A DNA stretch of 48,383 nucleotides. It comes from Streptomyces tricolor (GTDB lineage: Bacteria > Actinomycetota > Actinomycetes > Streptomycetales > Streptomycetaceae). Every line of letters begins with the position of its first letter. Position 1 is the first letter of the stretch. The position numbers and the translations under genes were made by a program. Shown piece after piece: positions 9,113 to 17,272 of the stretch. The notes below the pieces were generated by a model. The model had not been told where the DNA came from. It saw nothing but the letters and a program-made list of their open reading frames with translations, and ran no database searches. Location of the stretch: assembly GCF_002155905.1 (NCBI RefSeq), contig NZ_MUMF01000006.1:217-48599 (forward strand), given 5' to 3'.

Positions 9113-10458
9113 CGAGGTCGGTGCCTCGGCTGGTCGTCGCCGCGCCCTCCTCGGGCAGCGGCAAGACCACCGTGGCCACGGGGCTGATGGCCGCGTTCGC
9201 CGCGCGGGGGCTCGCCGTGTCCCCGCACAAGGTCGGGCCGGACTACATCGACCCCGGGTACCACGCCCTCGCGACCGGGCGGGTGGGGCGCAACCTGGAC
9301 GCGTACCTGTGCGGGCCGGAGCTGGTCGCTCCGCTGTTCCTGCACGGGGCGCGGGGATGCGACATCGCCGTGGTCGAGGGAGTGATGGGGCTGTACGACG
9401 GGGCCGCCGGCGAAGGTGAGCTGGCGTCCACCGCGCAGGTCGCCAAGCTGCTGCGGGCACCGGTCGTGCTCGTCGTGGACGCGTCCTCGCAGTCGCGGTC
9501 GGTGGCGGCGCTGGTGCACGGGTTCGCGTCCTTTGACCCGCAGGTGCGGATCGGGGGCGTGATCCTGAACAAGGTCGCCTCGGACCGGCACGAGGAACTG
9601 CTCCGGGAGGCGCTGGACTCCTCCGGGGTGCCGGTGCTGGGTGCCTTGCGGCGGGTCGCCCAGGTGGACACGCCGTCCCGGCATCTGGGGCTGGTGCCCG
9701 TCGCCGAGAGACAGGCCGCCGCGGTCGGCGCGGTGGCGGAGATGGCCGCGCAGGTGGAGCGCGGGTGCGATCTGGAAGCCCTGCTCGGCCTGGCGCGGGG
9801 TGCCGGAACGCTGCCGGGTGCCGCGTGGGAACCGCCCGTCACCGCGGCGCCGAGGCGCGAGGTGGTCGCCGTCGCCGGCGGGTCCGCCTTCACCTTCTCC
9901 TACGCCGAGCACACCGAGCTGCTCACCGCCGCCGGAGCCGAGGTCGTCACCTTCGATCCGCTCCGGGACGAGCGGCTGCCCGAGGGAACGGCCGGGTTGG
10001 TCGTCGGGGGCGGTTTCCCCGAGGTGTACGCCCAGGAGCTGTCCGCCAACGAGCCCCTGCGCAGGGCCGTCGCCGAACTGGCCCTCTCCGGTGCCCCCGT
10101 GGCCGCCGAGTGTGCCGGGCTGCTCTACCTCTGCCGCGAGCTGGACGGGCAGCCCATGTGCGGGGTGCTCGACGCCACCGCCCGGATGTCGGATCGGCTG
10201 ACCCTCGGCTACCGGGACGCGGTGGCCGTCGGCGACAGTGTGCTGGCGCAGGCCGGGACGCGGATGCGGGGCCACGAGTTCCACCGCACCGTCGTGGAGC
10301 CGGGCGCCGGCGCCGCTCCCGCCTGGGGCGTACGGGCCCCGGTCCGCCGGGTCGAAGGTTTCGTGCAGCGGGGCGTGCACGCGAGTTATCTGCACACGCA
10401 CTGGGCGTCCCGGCCCGGTGTCGCCCGTCGGTTCGTGGAGAGGTGCCGGACGTCATGA
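9109..10458 (+). CDS. cobB: Cobyrinic (hydrogenobyrinic) acid a,c-diamide synthase
   Basis: This protein of about 449 residues belongs to the CobB/CbiA glutamine amidotransferase family and amidates the a and c acetate side chains. The N-terminal ATP-binding domain has APSSGSGKTT near residues 12-21 and HKVGPDYIDPGYH. The glutaminase domain carries VVGGGFPEVYAQEL and the nucleophile in AAECAGLLYL. Two consecutive GTG codons (9106 and 9109) could start it. The second gives the 4-base overlap typical of this operon and is preferred, although AAGGG upstream is better spaced for the first. The family is distinct from the unrelated sirtuin also called CobB. Confidence 0.94.
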   Translation: MTRSVPRLVVAAPSSGSGKTTVATGLMAAFAARGLAVSPHKVGPDYIDPGYHALATGRVGRNLDAYLCGPELVAPLFLHGARGCDIAVVEGVMGLYDGAAGEGELASTAQVAKLLRAPVVLVVDASSQSRSVAALVHGFASFDPQVRIGGVILNKVASDRHEELLREALDSSGVPVLGALRRVAQVDTPSRHLGLVPVAERQAAAVGAVAEMAAQVERGCDLEALLGLARGAGTLPGAAWEPPVTAAPRREVVAVAGGSAFTFSYAEHTELLTAAGAEVVTFDPLRDERLPEGTAGLVVGGGFPEVYAQELSANEPLRRAVAELALSGAPVAAECAGLLYLCRELDGQPMCGVLDATARMSDRLTLGYRDAVAVGDSVLAQAGTRMRGHEFHRTVVEPGAGAAPAWGVRAPVRRVEGFVQRGVHASYLHTHWASRPGVARRFVERCRTS

Positions 10459-11186
10459 GCAGCAGGCTGGTCGGAGTGGGGGTCGGCCCCGGGGATCCGG
10501 AGCTGGTGACCGTCAAGGGGGTCAACGCGCTGCGTTCGGCCGATGTCGTCGTCGTACCGGTGATGGACACCGGGGAGCGGGGGCGGGCCGAGGCGACGGT
10601 GTTGCACTACGTGCCCGAGGAGAAGGTCGTCCGGGTGGTGTTCGCGCTGAACGAGCGGACCGACCGGGCACGGCGGGAGGCCGCCTGGGACGCGGCGGGC
10701 GAGCGGGTCGCCGGGCTGCTGGCCCGGCACGGGTCCGTCGCCTTCGCGACCATCGGCGACCCCAACGTGTACTCGACGTTCACCTATCTCGCGCAGACCC
10801 TCGCGGAGCTGGTGCCGGGCGTCGTCGTGGAGACCGTGCCCGGGATCACCGCCATGCAGGATCTCGCGGCGCGGTCCGGGGCGGTGCTGACCGAGGGCAC
10901 CGAGCCGCTCGTCCTGGTGCCGGTGACGGCCGGGTCCACGGTGCTGAAGGAGGCCCTCGCCGGGCCGGGGACGGTCGTGGCGTACAAGTTCGGGCGGCAG
11001 GCCGCCGAGGTGGCTGAGGCGCTGCGGGAGACCGGGCGGATCGAGGACGCCGTGTGGGGGTCGGCGCTCGGTCTGCCGGAGGAGTCGATCCGGCCGGCCG
11101 CCGAGCTGGACGGGGCCGCGCTGCCGTACCTGTCGACGCTGATCGCGCCCGCGCGGCGCGACGGCGGGCGGGGCGGGAAGCTGTGA
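10455..11186 (+). CDS. cobI: Precorrin-2 C20-methyltransferase
   Basis: This 243-residue SAM-dependent tetrapyrrole methylase methylates C20 of precorrin-2. It shows the N-terminal GVGVGPGDPELVTVKG motif, the ATIGDPNVYSTFTYLA segment and VPGITAMQDLAARSG, all typical of CobI/CbiL. Length fits the family (about 230-250). The ATG overlaps the cobB stop. It is the last gene of the first cobalamin segment and converges with the ZIP transporter gene only 11 bases away. Confidence 0.93.
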   Translation: MSSRLVGVGVGPGDPELVTVKGVNALRSADVVVVPVMDTGERGRAEATVLHYVPEEKVVRVVFALNERTDRARREAAWDAAGERVAGLLARHGSVAFATIGDPNVYSTFTYLAQTLAELVPGVVVETVPGITAMQDLAARSGAVLTEGTEPLVLVPVTAGSTVLKEALAGPGTVVAYKFGRQAAEVAEALRETGRIEDAVWGSALGLPEESIRPAAELDGAALPYLSTLIAPARRDGGRGGKL

Positions 11187-11197
11187 GACCGCCCGGG

Positions 11198-11926
11198 TCA
11201 CCCCGTGACGCCCACCACCAGCCAGATGAACGCCGCGCCCGCGACCGTGCACAGCAGGGTCGACCGGGCGGGGTGCTCGTGGTGGGCCTCGGGGAGGATC
11301 TCGGCCGCGGCGAGGTACAGCAGTGCGCCGCCGAACAGGCCGAGATAGCCGCCGAGGACGCCCTCCGGGACGGTGAGGAACGTGGACGCGGTGGCTCCGG
11401 CGACGGGTGCGACGGCGTCCGCGAAGAGCATGGCGAGGGCCTTGCGGCGGGCGTTGCCGTACAGGCTGGTGAGGGTGAAGGTGTTGAAGCCGTCCGCGAA
11501 GTCGTGGGCGATGACGGCGAGCGCCACCGCGGTGCCCATGCCCTCGCCGACCTGGAAGGACGCGCCGATCGCCACCCCGTCCATCAGGCTGTGCCCCACC
11601 ATCGCCGCGGCGGCCGTCAGGCCCACCTCGGGGGCTCTTCGCTTGTGCTCTTCGGCGCCGTGGGCGGCGCGGCGGGCCGCGAGCAGGCGTTCCACCAGAT
11701 GGGCGAGGAGAAAGCCGGCCACGAACAGCAGGAGCGCGGCCGGGACGCCGTAGACCTCGGTGTCCGCCGCCCGCAGGGCCTCCGGCAGCAGGTCCAGGCC
11801 GACCACGCCCAGCATCAGCCCGCCGGCCAGGCCCAGCACCAGATGGCGGCGGTCGGTCACGCGCTGTGCCGTCCAGCCGCCGGCCAGCGTCATCAGGAAC
11901 GCGCCGAGCGCCACGAAGACCGCCAT
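11198..11926 (-). CDS. ZIP-family metal transporter
   Basis: This 242-residue integral membrane protein has about eight hydrophobic segments. The ZIP signatures are HSLMDGVAIGASF and HDFADGFNTFTL, whose His and Asp residues form the family's binuclear metal site in helices IV and V. A His-rich stretch (EAHHEHPARS) lies near the C-terminus. ZIP proteins import divalent cations, mainly zinc and sometimes cobalt, iron or manganese. The gene is inverted within the cobalamin locus, between cobI and cobM. Cobalt supply is therefore an attractive idea, but the substrate cannot be read from sequence and zinc is the default. The ATG start at 11926 is chosen. Confidence 0.88.
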   Translation of the reverse strand: MAVFVALGAFLMTLAGGWTAQRVTDRRHLVLGLAGGLMLGVVGLDLLPEALRAADTEVYGVPAALLLFVAGFLLAHLVERLLAARRAAHGAEEHKRRAPEVGLTAAAAMVGHSLMDGVAIGASFQVGEGMGTAVALAVIAHDFADGFNTFTLTSLYGNARRKALAMLFADAVAPVAGATASTFLTVPEGVLGGYLGLFGGALLYLAAAEILPEAHHEHPARSTLLCTVAGAAFIWLVVGVTG

Positions 11927-12008
11927 AGGCCCTTGCTATCGGATCGACCCGCGTTCCCGCACGTCCGACAGCCACAACCGCAGTACTCGTAGGAGAGGAC
12001 CGATTCCC
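11927..12008. promoter_or_regulatory. Divergent intergenic region between ZIP gene and cobM
   Basis: This 82-base gap must hold the promoters for the ZIP gene and the second cobalamin segment, which has no riboswitch in front of it. GTAGGAGAGGA at 11990-12000 is the likely ribosome binding site of cobM. No convincing -10/-35 pair or B12 element could be picked out. Confidence 0.5.
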
Positions 12009-12827
12009 ATGGCCGATGCCACCACCGGCAAGGTGACCTTCGTCGGTGCCGGCCCCGGCGCCGCCGACCTGCTGACGTTCCGTGCCGCGCGGGCCATCGC
12101 CGAGGCCGACGTGGTGATCTGGGCCGCGAGCCTGGTCCAGGCGGAGGTCCTCGACCACGCGCGCGAGGGCGCCGAGATCCTGGACTCGGCGGCCATGCCG
12201 CTGGAGGACGTCGTCGCCGTGTACCGACGTGCGTTCGAAGAGGGGCTGAAGGTCGCCCGGATCCACTCCGGCGACCCCGCCCTGTGGGGCGGCACGCAGG
12301 AGCAGCTGGACCGCTGTGCGGAGATCGGCATCCCCACCGAGGTGGTGCCGGGCGTGTCCTCCTTCTCCGCCGTGGCCGCGCTCGCGCAGCGCGAGCTGAC
12401 CATCCCGGAGGTCGCGCAGTCCGTGGTGCTGACCCGGCTGGGCGGCGGCAAGACGCCGATGCCGCCCGGCGAGGAGGTCCGCGAGTTCGCCCGCCACGGC
12501 ACCACCATGGCGATCTTCCTGTCGGCGGCGCGCAGCGGGCAGCTGGTGCGGGAGCTGCTGGAGGGCGGCTACCCCACGACCACGCCGGTCGTGGTCGCGT
12601 ACCAGGCGACCTGGCCGGAGGAGCTGGTCGTGCGGTGCACGATCGGCACGCTGGAGGAGACGGTCAAGGAGCACAAGCTCTGGAAGCACACCCTGTTCCT
12701 GGTCGGCCCGGCGCTGGACGCCCACGGCACGCGGTCGCACCTGTACCACCCGGGGCACTTCCACGGCTACCGGAAGGCCGACCCCCAGGCGCGGCGGGCG
12801 CTGCGCGAGCAGAGGGCGAAGAGTTGA
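12009..12827 (+). CDS. cobM: Precorrin-4 C11-methyltransferase
   Basis: This 272-residue SAM-dependent methylase acts on C11 of precorrin-4. Diagnostic segments are VTFVGAGPGAADLLT, VIWAASLV, RIHSGDPALWGGTQEQ, PGVSSFSAVAALAQRELTIPE and LTRLGGGKTPMPPGE, all close to the CobM/CbiF consensus. The ATG at 12009 follows GGAGAGGA. It begins the second, separately promoted cobalamin segment. Its stop overlaps the TTG of cobL. Confidence 0.95.
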   Translation: MADATTGKVTFVGAGPGAADLLTFRAARAIAEADVVIWAASLVQAEVLDHAREGAEILDSAAMPLEDVVAVYRRAFEEGLKVARIHSGDPALWGGTQEQLDRCAEIGIPTEVVPGVSSFSAVAALAQRELTIPEVAQSVVLTRLGGGKTPMPPGEEVREFARHGTTMAIFLSAARSGQLVRELLEGGYPTTTPVVVAYQATWPEELVVRCTIGTLEETVKEHKLWKHTLFLVGPALDAHGTRSHLYHPGHFHGYRKADPQARRALREQRAKS

Positions 12828-14059
12828 TCACGGTCGTCGGTACCGGGACCGGGGCGCCGGTGCCCGAGGACGTCCTCGCCGGGGCCGCGCTGGTGGTCGG
12901 CGGGCGGCGGCACCTGGACGCCGTACGGCTGCCCGGGGGCGCGGAGCGGGTGGTGCTCGGGCCGCTGGCGCCCGCCCTGGACACGATCGCCGGGTACGTC
13001 GGCAAGGAGCTGCCGGTCGTGGTGCTGGCCTCCGGCGACCCGGGGTTCTTCGGGATCGTGCGGGCGCTGGCCGAGCGGTTCGGGTCCGGGCTGCTGGACG
13101 TCCGGCCCGGAGTGTCCTCCGTGGCCGCCGCCTTCGCCCGGATCGGGCTGCCCTGGGACGACGCGGTCGTGGTCAGCGCGCACGGCCGGGAGCTGCGGAC
13201 GGCGGTGAACGTGTGCCGGGCCCGGCCGAAGGTGGCCGTGCTGACCGGTCCGGGCGCCGGGCCGGCCGAGCTGGGCGCCGCGGTGCCGCCGGACCGGGTG
13301 CTCGTGGTGGCCCGTGCCCTCGGCGATCCGGAGCGGGAGCGGGTGGAGCGGGTGACGCCCGCCGAGGCGGCGGCCCGGGACTGGGGTACGGCGGTGAGCG
13401 TGGTGCTGTGCCTGGACGAGGCGCGGGCGCTCGGCGCGGTGCGGACGGTCGCCGGGGTGCCCGGGGCGCCGGCCCGCTGGGCGCTGGACGAGGGCGAGTT
13501 CGGTCACCGGGACTCGATGATCACCAAGTTCGAGGTGCGGGCGCTGGCCCTGGCCCGGCTGGGGCCGCGCCTGGGCGACCTGGTGTGGGACGTGGGCGCC
13601 GGGTCGGGCTCGGTCGCGGTGGAGTGCGCGCGGCTCGGCGCGGCCGTCGTCGCCGTCGAGAAGACCCCGGACGGGGTGGCGCGGATCCGCGCCAACGCGG
13701 ACGCCCACGGCGTCGACGTGGACGTGGTGCACGGCTCGGCGCCGCAGGCGCTGGCCGCGCTGCCCGACGATCCGGACGCGGTGTTCGTCGGCGGCGGGGG
13801 CCGGGAGCTGCCCGCCATCGTGACCGCGTGTGCGCGGCGGGCCCGGCGGACGGTCGTCGTCGCCATGGCCGCGCTGGACCGGGTGCCGGCGGCGCGCGAG
13901 GCGCTGACGGCGGCCGGGTTCGGCTGCGAGGGGGTGCTGTTGCAGGCCTCGCGCCTGGCGCCGCTGCCCGGGGACGTGACCCGGCTGGCGGCCACCAATC
14001 CTGTGTTCCTGCTGTGGGGCGTGCGCACCCCGGCGTCTAGTGAAGGAGTAGTCCAGTGA
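12824..14059 (+). CDS. cobL: Precorrin-6Y C5,15-methyltransferase (decarboxylating)
   Basis: This 411-residue bifunctional enzyme has an N-terminal CbiE-like methylase (ASGDPGFFGIVRAL, VRPGVSSVAAAFARIGLPW) and a C-terminal CbiT-like Rossmann methyltransferase. The latter shows the SAM motif VWDVGAGSGSVAVE at about residues 253-266 and GHRDSMITKFEVRAL just before it. It methylates C5 and C15 and decarboxylates the C12 acetate. The probable TTG start overlaps the cobM stop (TTGA). The C-terminus ends just before the GTG of the next gene. Confidence 0.93.
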   Translation: MITVVGTGTGAPVPEDVLAGAALVVGGRRHLDAVRLPGGAERVVLGPLAPALDTIAGYVGKELPVVVLASGDPGFFGIVRALAERFGSGLLDVRPGVSSVAAAFARIGLPWDDAVVVSAHGRELRTAVNVCRARPKVAVLTGPGAGPAELGAAVPPDRVLVVARALGDPERERVERVTPAEAAARDWGTAVSVVLCLDEARALGAVRTVAGVPGAPARWALDEGEFGHRDSMITKFEVRALALARLGPRLGDLVWDVGAGSGSVAVECARLGAAVVAVEKTPDGVARIRANADAHGVDVDVVHGSAPQALAALPDDPDAVFVGGGGRELPAIVTACARRARRTVVVAMAALDRVPAAREALTAAGFGCEGVLLQASRLAPLPGDVTRLAATNPVFLLWGVRTPASSEGVVQ

Positions 14060-15756
14060 TCGGCCTCATGTCCGCCACCGCGGCGGGAGCGGCGGCGCGG
14101 GACCGGCTGGCCGCGGCCTGGCCGGAGCGTACGCGGGTGTACGAGGGCCCCGTCGGGGAGGCCGTACGGGCCGCGTTCGCCGAGTGCGAGCAGGTGGTGT
14201 GCTTCCTGGCGACGGGCGCGGTGGTACGGCTGCTCGCGCCGCTGCTCGCCGACAAGGCGGCCGACCCGGGCGTGGTCTGCGTGGACGAGGGCGGCCGGTT
14301 CGCGGTGTCGCTGCTCGGCGGGCACGGCGGCGGCGCCAACGAACTCGCCCGCGAGGTGGCCGCGGTGCTGGGCGCCGAGCCGGTGGTGACGACCGCGACG
14401 GACTCCGTCGGGCTGCCCGGTCTGGACACGCTCGGGCTGCCCTGCGAGGGCTCGGTCGCCGTGGTGTCCCGGGCGCTGCTGGACGGCGAACCGGTCGCGC
14501 TGGAGGCGGAGGTGGCGTGGCCGCTGCCGCCGCTGCCGGTCGCGCCGCAGGGGCCGTACACGATCCGGGTCACCGACCGGGACGTCCCGCCGGGCGAGCG
14601 GGAGGTGCTGCTGAGGCCGCCGTCGCTGGTGGTCGGGGTCGGCGCGTCGAAGGGGGCGTCGGCCGAGGAGATCCTCGCCCTGGTCGAGGGGGCGCTGCGG
14701 GAGGCGGGGCTGTCGCCGAAGTCGGTGGCCGAGCTGGCCACCGTGGACGCCAAGGCCCAGGAGCCGGGCATCGTGGCCGCCGCCGAGCGGCTCGGGGTGC
14801 CCGTGGTGGCGTACTCCGCCGCGGAACTGGCGGGCGTCGAGGTGCCCAACCCCTCGCAGGCGCCGCTCGCGGCTGTCGGCACCCCGTCGGTCGCCGAGGC
14901 CGCCGCCCTGCTGCGCGGCGGTGAACTCCTCGTGCCCAAGCGGAAGTCGGAGCGCGCCGACGGACAGCCGGCGATGGCGACCTGTGCCGTGGTGCGGCGG
15001 CCGGGGCGCGGGCGGCTCGCGGTGGTCGGGCTCGGACCGGGCGCCCGGGACCTGCTCACCCCGCGCGCGGCGGCCGAGCTGCGGCGGGCCTCGGTGCTGG
15101 TCGGCCTCGACCAGTACGTGGACCAGATCCGCGACCTGCTGCGGCCCGGCACCCGGGTGCTGGAGTCGGGGCTCGGCGCGGAGGAGGAGCGGGCCCGTAC
15201 GGCGGTCGCGGAGGCCCGCAAGGGGCACGCGGTGGCGCTGATCGGCAGCGGGGACGCGGGCGTGTACGCCATGGCCTCCCCGGCGCTCGCGGAGGCGTCC
15301 GACGACATCGACGTGGTGGGGGTGCCCGGGGTGACGGCCGCGCTGGCCGCCGGGGCGATCCTGGGCGCGCCGCTGGGCCACGACCACGTGTCCATCAGCC
15401 TGTCCGACCTGCACACGCCGTGGGAGGTCATCGAGCGCCGGGTGCGGGCCGCGGCCGAGGCGGACCTCGTCGTCACCTTCTACAACCCCCGCTCCCGGGG
15501 CCGGGACTGGCAGCTGCCGAAGGCGCTCGCGATCCTCGCCGGGCACCGGGAGCCGGCCACGCCCGTCGGCGTCGTCCGCAACGCCTCCCGGCCGGACGAG
15601 TCGGCCCGGGTCACCACGCTCGCCGCACTGGACCCGGCGACGGTCGACATGATGACGGTCGTGACCGTGGGCAACACGGCGACCCGGGAGATCGCGGGGC
15701 GCATGGTGACGCCGCGCGGGTACCGCTGGCAGGCAGCGCAGGAGGAGACGGAGTGA
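14056..15756 (+). CDS. cobJ: CbiG-CobJ fusion: cobalamin biosynthesis protein G / precorrin-3B C17-methyltransferase
   Basis: This 566-residue chain fuses two enzymes. Residues 1 to about 310 are CbiG-like: CFLATGAVVRLLAPLL, GGHGGGANELA and the C-terminal GVGASKGASAEEI with ATVDAKAQEPGI. Residues about 317-566 are a CobJ/CbiH methylase with VVGLGPGARDLLTPRA, GSGDAGVYAMASPA, VPGVTAALAAGAILGAPLGHD and TFYNPRSRGRDWQL. CobJ methylates C17 during ring contraction, and CbiG opens the delta-lactone in the cobalt-first pathway. The fusion is common in actinobacteria. Both ends overlap neighbouring genes by four bases. Confidence 0.93.
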   Translation: MIGLMSATAAGAAARDRLAAAWPERTRVYEGPVGEAVRAAFAECEQVVCFLATGAVVRLLAPLLADKAADPGVVCVDEGGRFAVSLLGGHGGGANELAREVAAVLGAEPVVTTATDSVGLPGLDTLGLPCEGSVAVVSRALLDGEPVALEAEVAWPLPPLPVAPQGPYTIRVTDRDVPPGEREVLLRPPSLVVGVGASKGASAEEILALVEGALREAGLSPKSVAELATVDAKAQEPGIVAAAERLGVPVVAYSAAELAGVEVPNPSQAPLAAVGTPSVAEAAALLRGGELLVPKRKSERADGQPAMATCAVVRRPGRGRLAVVGLGPGARDLLTPRAAAELRRASVLVGLDQYVDQIRDLLRPGTRVLESGLGAEEERARTAVAEARKGHAVALIGSGDAGVYAMASPALAEASDDIDVVGVPGVTAALAAGAILGAPLGHDHVSISLSDLHTPWEVIERRVRAAAEADLVVTFYNPRSRGRDWQLPKALAILAGHREPATPVGVVRNASRPDESARVTTLAALDPATVDMMTVVTVGNTATREIAGRMVTPRGYRWQAAQEETE

Positions 15757-16340
15757 ACCGCGTCGTCCACCCGATCGAGGAGGAGTCCTACCGGCGGCTG
15801 CGCGCCCGCCTGGACACCTCGCACTTCCCGCCGCTGACCCGGGCGGTGGTGGAACGGGTCATCCACTCCGCCGCCGACCTGGAGTACGCGACCGACCTCG
15901 TCATGGACGAGGGCGAGCTGGAGCGGGCGCACGCGGCGCTGCACGCCGGGGCGCCGGTGGTCGTGGACGTCGAGATGGTGGCCGCCGGGATCACCCGGCG
16001 GGAGACCGTCTGCCGGCTCCGGGACGCCGTCGCCGGGCCGGGTCTGACCCGTTCCGCGCACGCCATCCGGCTCGCGTACGAGCAGGTCGGCCCCGGTGCC
16101 CTCTGGGTGATCGGCAACGCGCCGACCGCGCTGGAGGAGCTGCTGACCCTGGACGCCTCCCCCGCGCTCGTCATCGGCCTGCCCGTCGGCTTCGTCGGCG
16201 CGGTCGAGTCCAAGGCCGCGTTGCGCGAGAGCGGGCTGCCCGCCGTGAGCAACGTGTCCGAGAAGGGCGGGTCGGCGGTCGCGTCCGCCGCGCTCAACGC
16301 CCTGCTGTACCACCCCGTTTCGTCTGAGGAGACCTCGTGA
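15753..16340 (+). CDS. cobH: Precorrin-8X methylmutase
   Basis: This 195-residue CobH/CbiC enzyme moves the methyl group from C11 to C12 to give hydrogenobyrinate. Visible family features are HPIEEESYRRL, RVIHSAADLEYA, DVEMVAAGI, VIGNAPTALEELL and LPVGFVGAVESKAAL; the His in IHSAAD corresponds to the catalytic histidine of the family. The GTG start overlaps the preceding stop, and the TGA overlaps the GTG of cbiX. Confidence 0.94.
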   Translation: MNRVVHPIEEESYRRLRARLDTSHFPPLTRAVVERVIHSAADLEYATDLVMDEGELERAHAALHAGAPVVVDVEMVAAGITRRETVCRLRDAVAGPGLTRSAHAIRLAYEQVGPGALWVIGNAPTALEELLTLDASPALVIGLPVGFVGAVESKAALRESGLPAVSNVSEKGGSAVASAALNALLYHPVSSEETS

Positions 16341-17272
16341 CCACCCCCCCTGCCCTGCTCATCGCCGGACACGGAACCCGTGACGACGCCGGAGCCGAGG
16401 CATTCCGTGACTTCGTCCGCGAGCTGGGCCGCCGCAACCCCGGGCTGCCCGTCGCCGGCGGCTTCATCGAGCTGTCCCCGCCGCCCCTGGGCGAGGCCGT
16501 CACCGAGCTGGTCGGGCAGGGCGTGCGCCGGTTCGCCGCGGTGCCGCTGATGCTGGTGTCCGCCGGGCACGCCAAGGGCGACATCCCGGCCGCGCTGGCC
16601 CGGGAGAAGGAGCGGCACCCGGGCATCTCGTACACCTACGGCCGTCCGCTGGGCCCGCACCCGGCGCTGCTGACCGTGCTGGAGCGGCGGCTGGACGAGG
16701 CGCTCGGCCGAACGGCCCGCACGCCCGAGGACCGCGCGGACGTCACCGTGCTGCTCGTCGGGCGCGGGTCCACCGACCCGGACGCCAACGCCGAGGTGTT
16801 CAAGGCGGCGCGGCTGCTGTGGGAGGGCCGTGGCTACGCCGGGGTGGAGACGGCGTTCGTGTCGCTGGCGGCGCCGGACGTGCCGAGCGGCCTGGACCGG
16901 TGCGCCGCGCTGGGCGCCAAGCGGATCGTCGTCCTCCCCTACTTCCTGTTCACCGGCATCCTGCCGGACCGGGTGCGGCAGCAGACCGAGGGCTGGGCCG
17001 CCGCGCACCCGGAGGTGGAGGTGCGGTCGGCCGACGTCATCGGGCCCGAGCCGGAGCTGCTGGACCTGGTGATGGAGCGGTACGAGGAGGCGGTCAAGGG
17101 TGATCTGCGCATGAACTGCGACTCGTGCGTGTACCGGATCGCGCTGCCGGGCTTCGAGGACAAGGTGGGGCTGCCGCAGCAGCCGCACTTCCACCCGGAC
17201 GACGACGGCCACCATCACCACGGGCACGGGCACCACCACCACGGGGGGCACTCCCACAGCCATGCGCACTGA
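16337..17272 (+). CDS. cbiX: Sirohydrochlorin cobaltochelatase, long CbiX type with MxCxxC and His-rich tail
   Basis: This 311-residue ATP-independent type II chelatase inserts cobalt into sirohydrochlorin. The active-site His segments GHGTRDDAG and SAGHAKGDIP are in the first half, and the second half repeats the fold (VGRGSTDPDAN). MNCDSC at residues 259-264 matches the MxCxxC motif that holds an Fe-S centre in the long CbiX of Bacillus megaterium. The last 20 or so residues are almost all His, Gly and Ser, a likely metal store. It coexists with CobN, so its role could instead be siroheme formation or early cobalt insertion. The end overlaps cobC by 11 bases. Confidence 0.9.
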   Translation: MTTPPALLIAGHGTRDDAGAEAFRDFVRELGRRNPGLPVAGGFIELSPPPLGEAVTELVGQGVRRFAAVPLMLVSAGHAKGDIPAALAREKERHPGISYTYGRPLGPHPALLTVLERRLDEALGRTARTPEDRADVTVLLVGRGSTDPDANAEVFKAARLLWEGRGYAGVETAFVSLAAPDVPSGLDRCAALGAKRIVVLPYFLFTGILPDRVRQQTEGWAAAHPEVEVRSADVIGPEPELLDLVMERYEEAVKGDLRMNCDSCVYRIALPGFEDKVGLPQQPHFHPDDDGHHHHGHGHHHHGGHSHSHAH

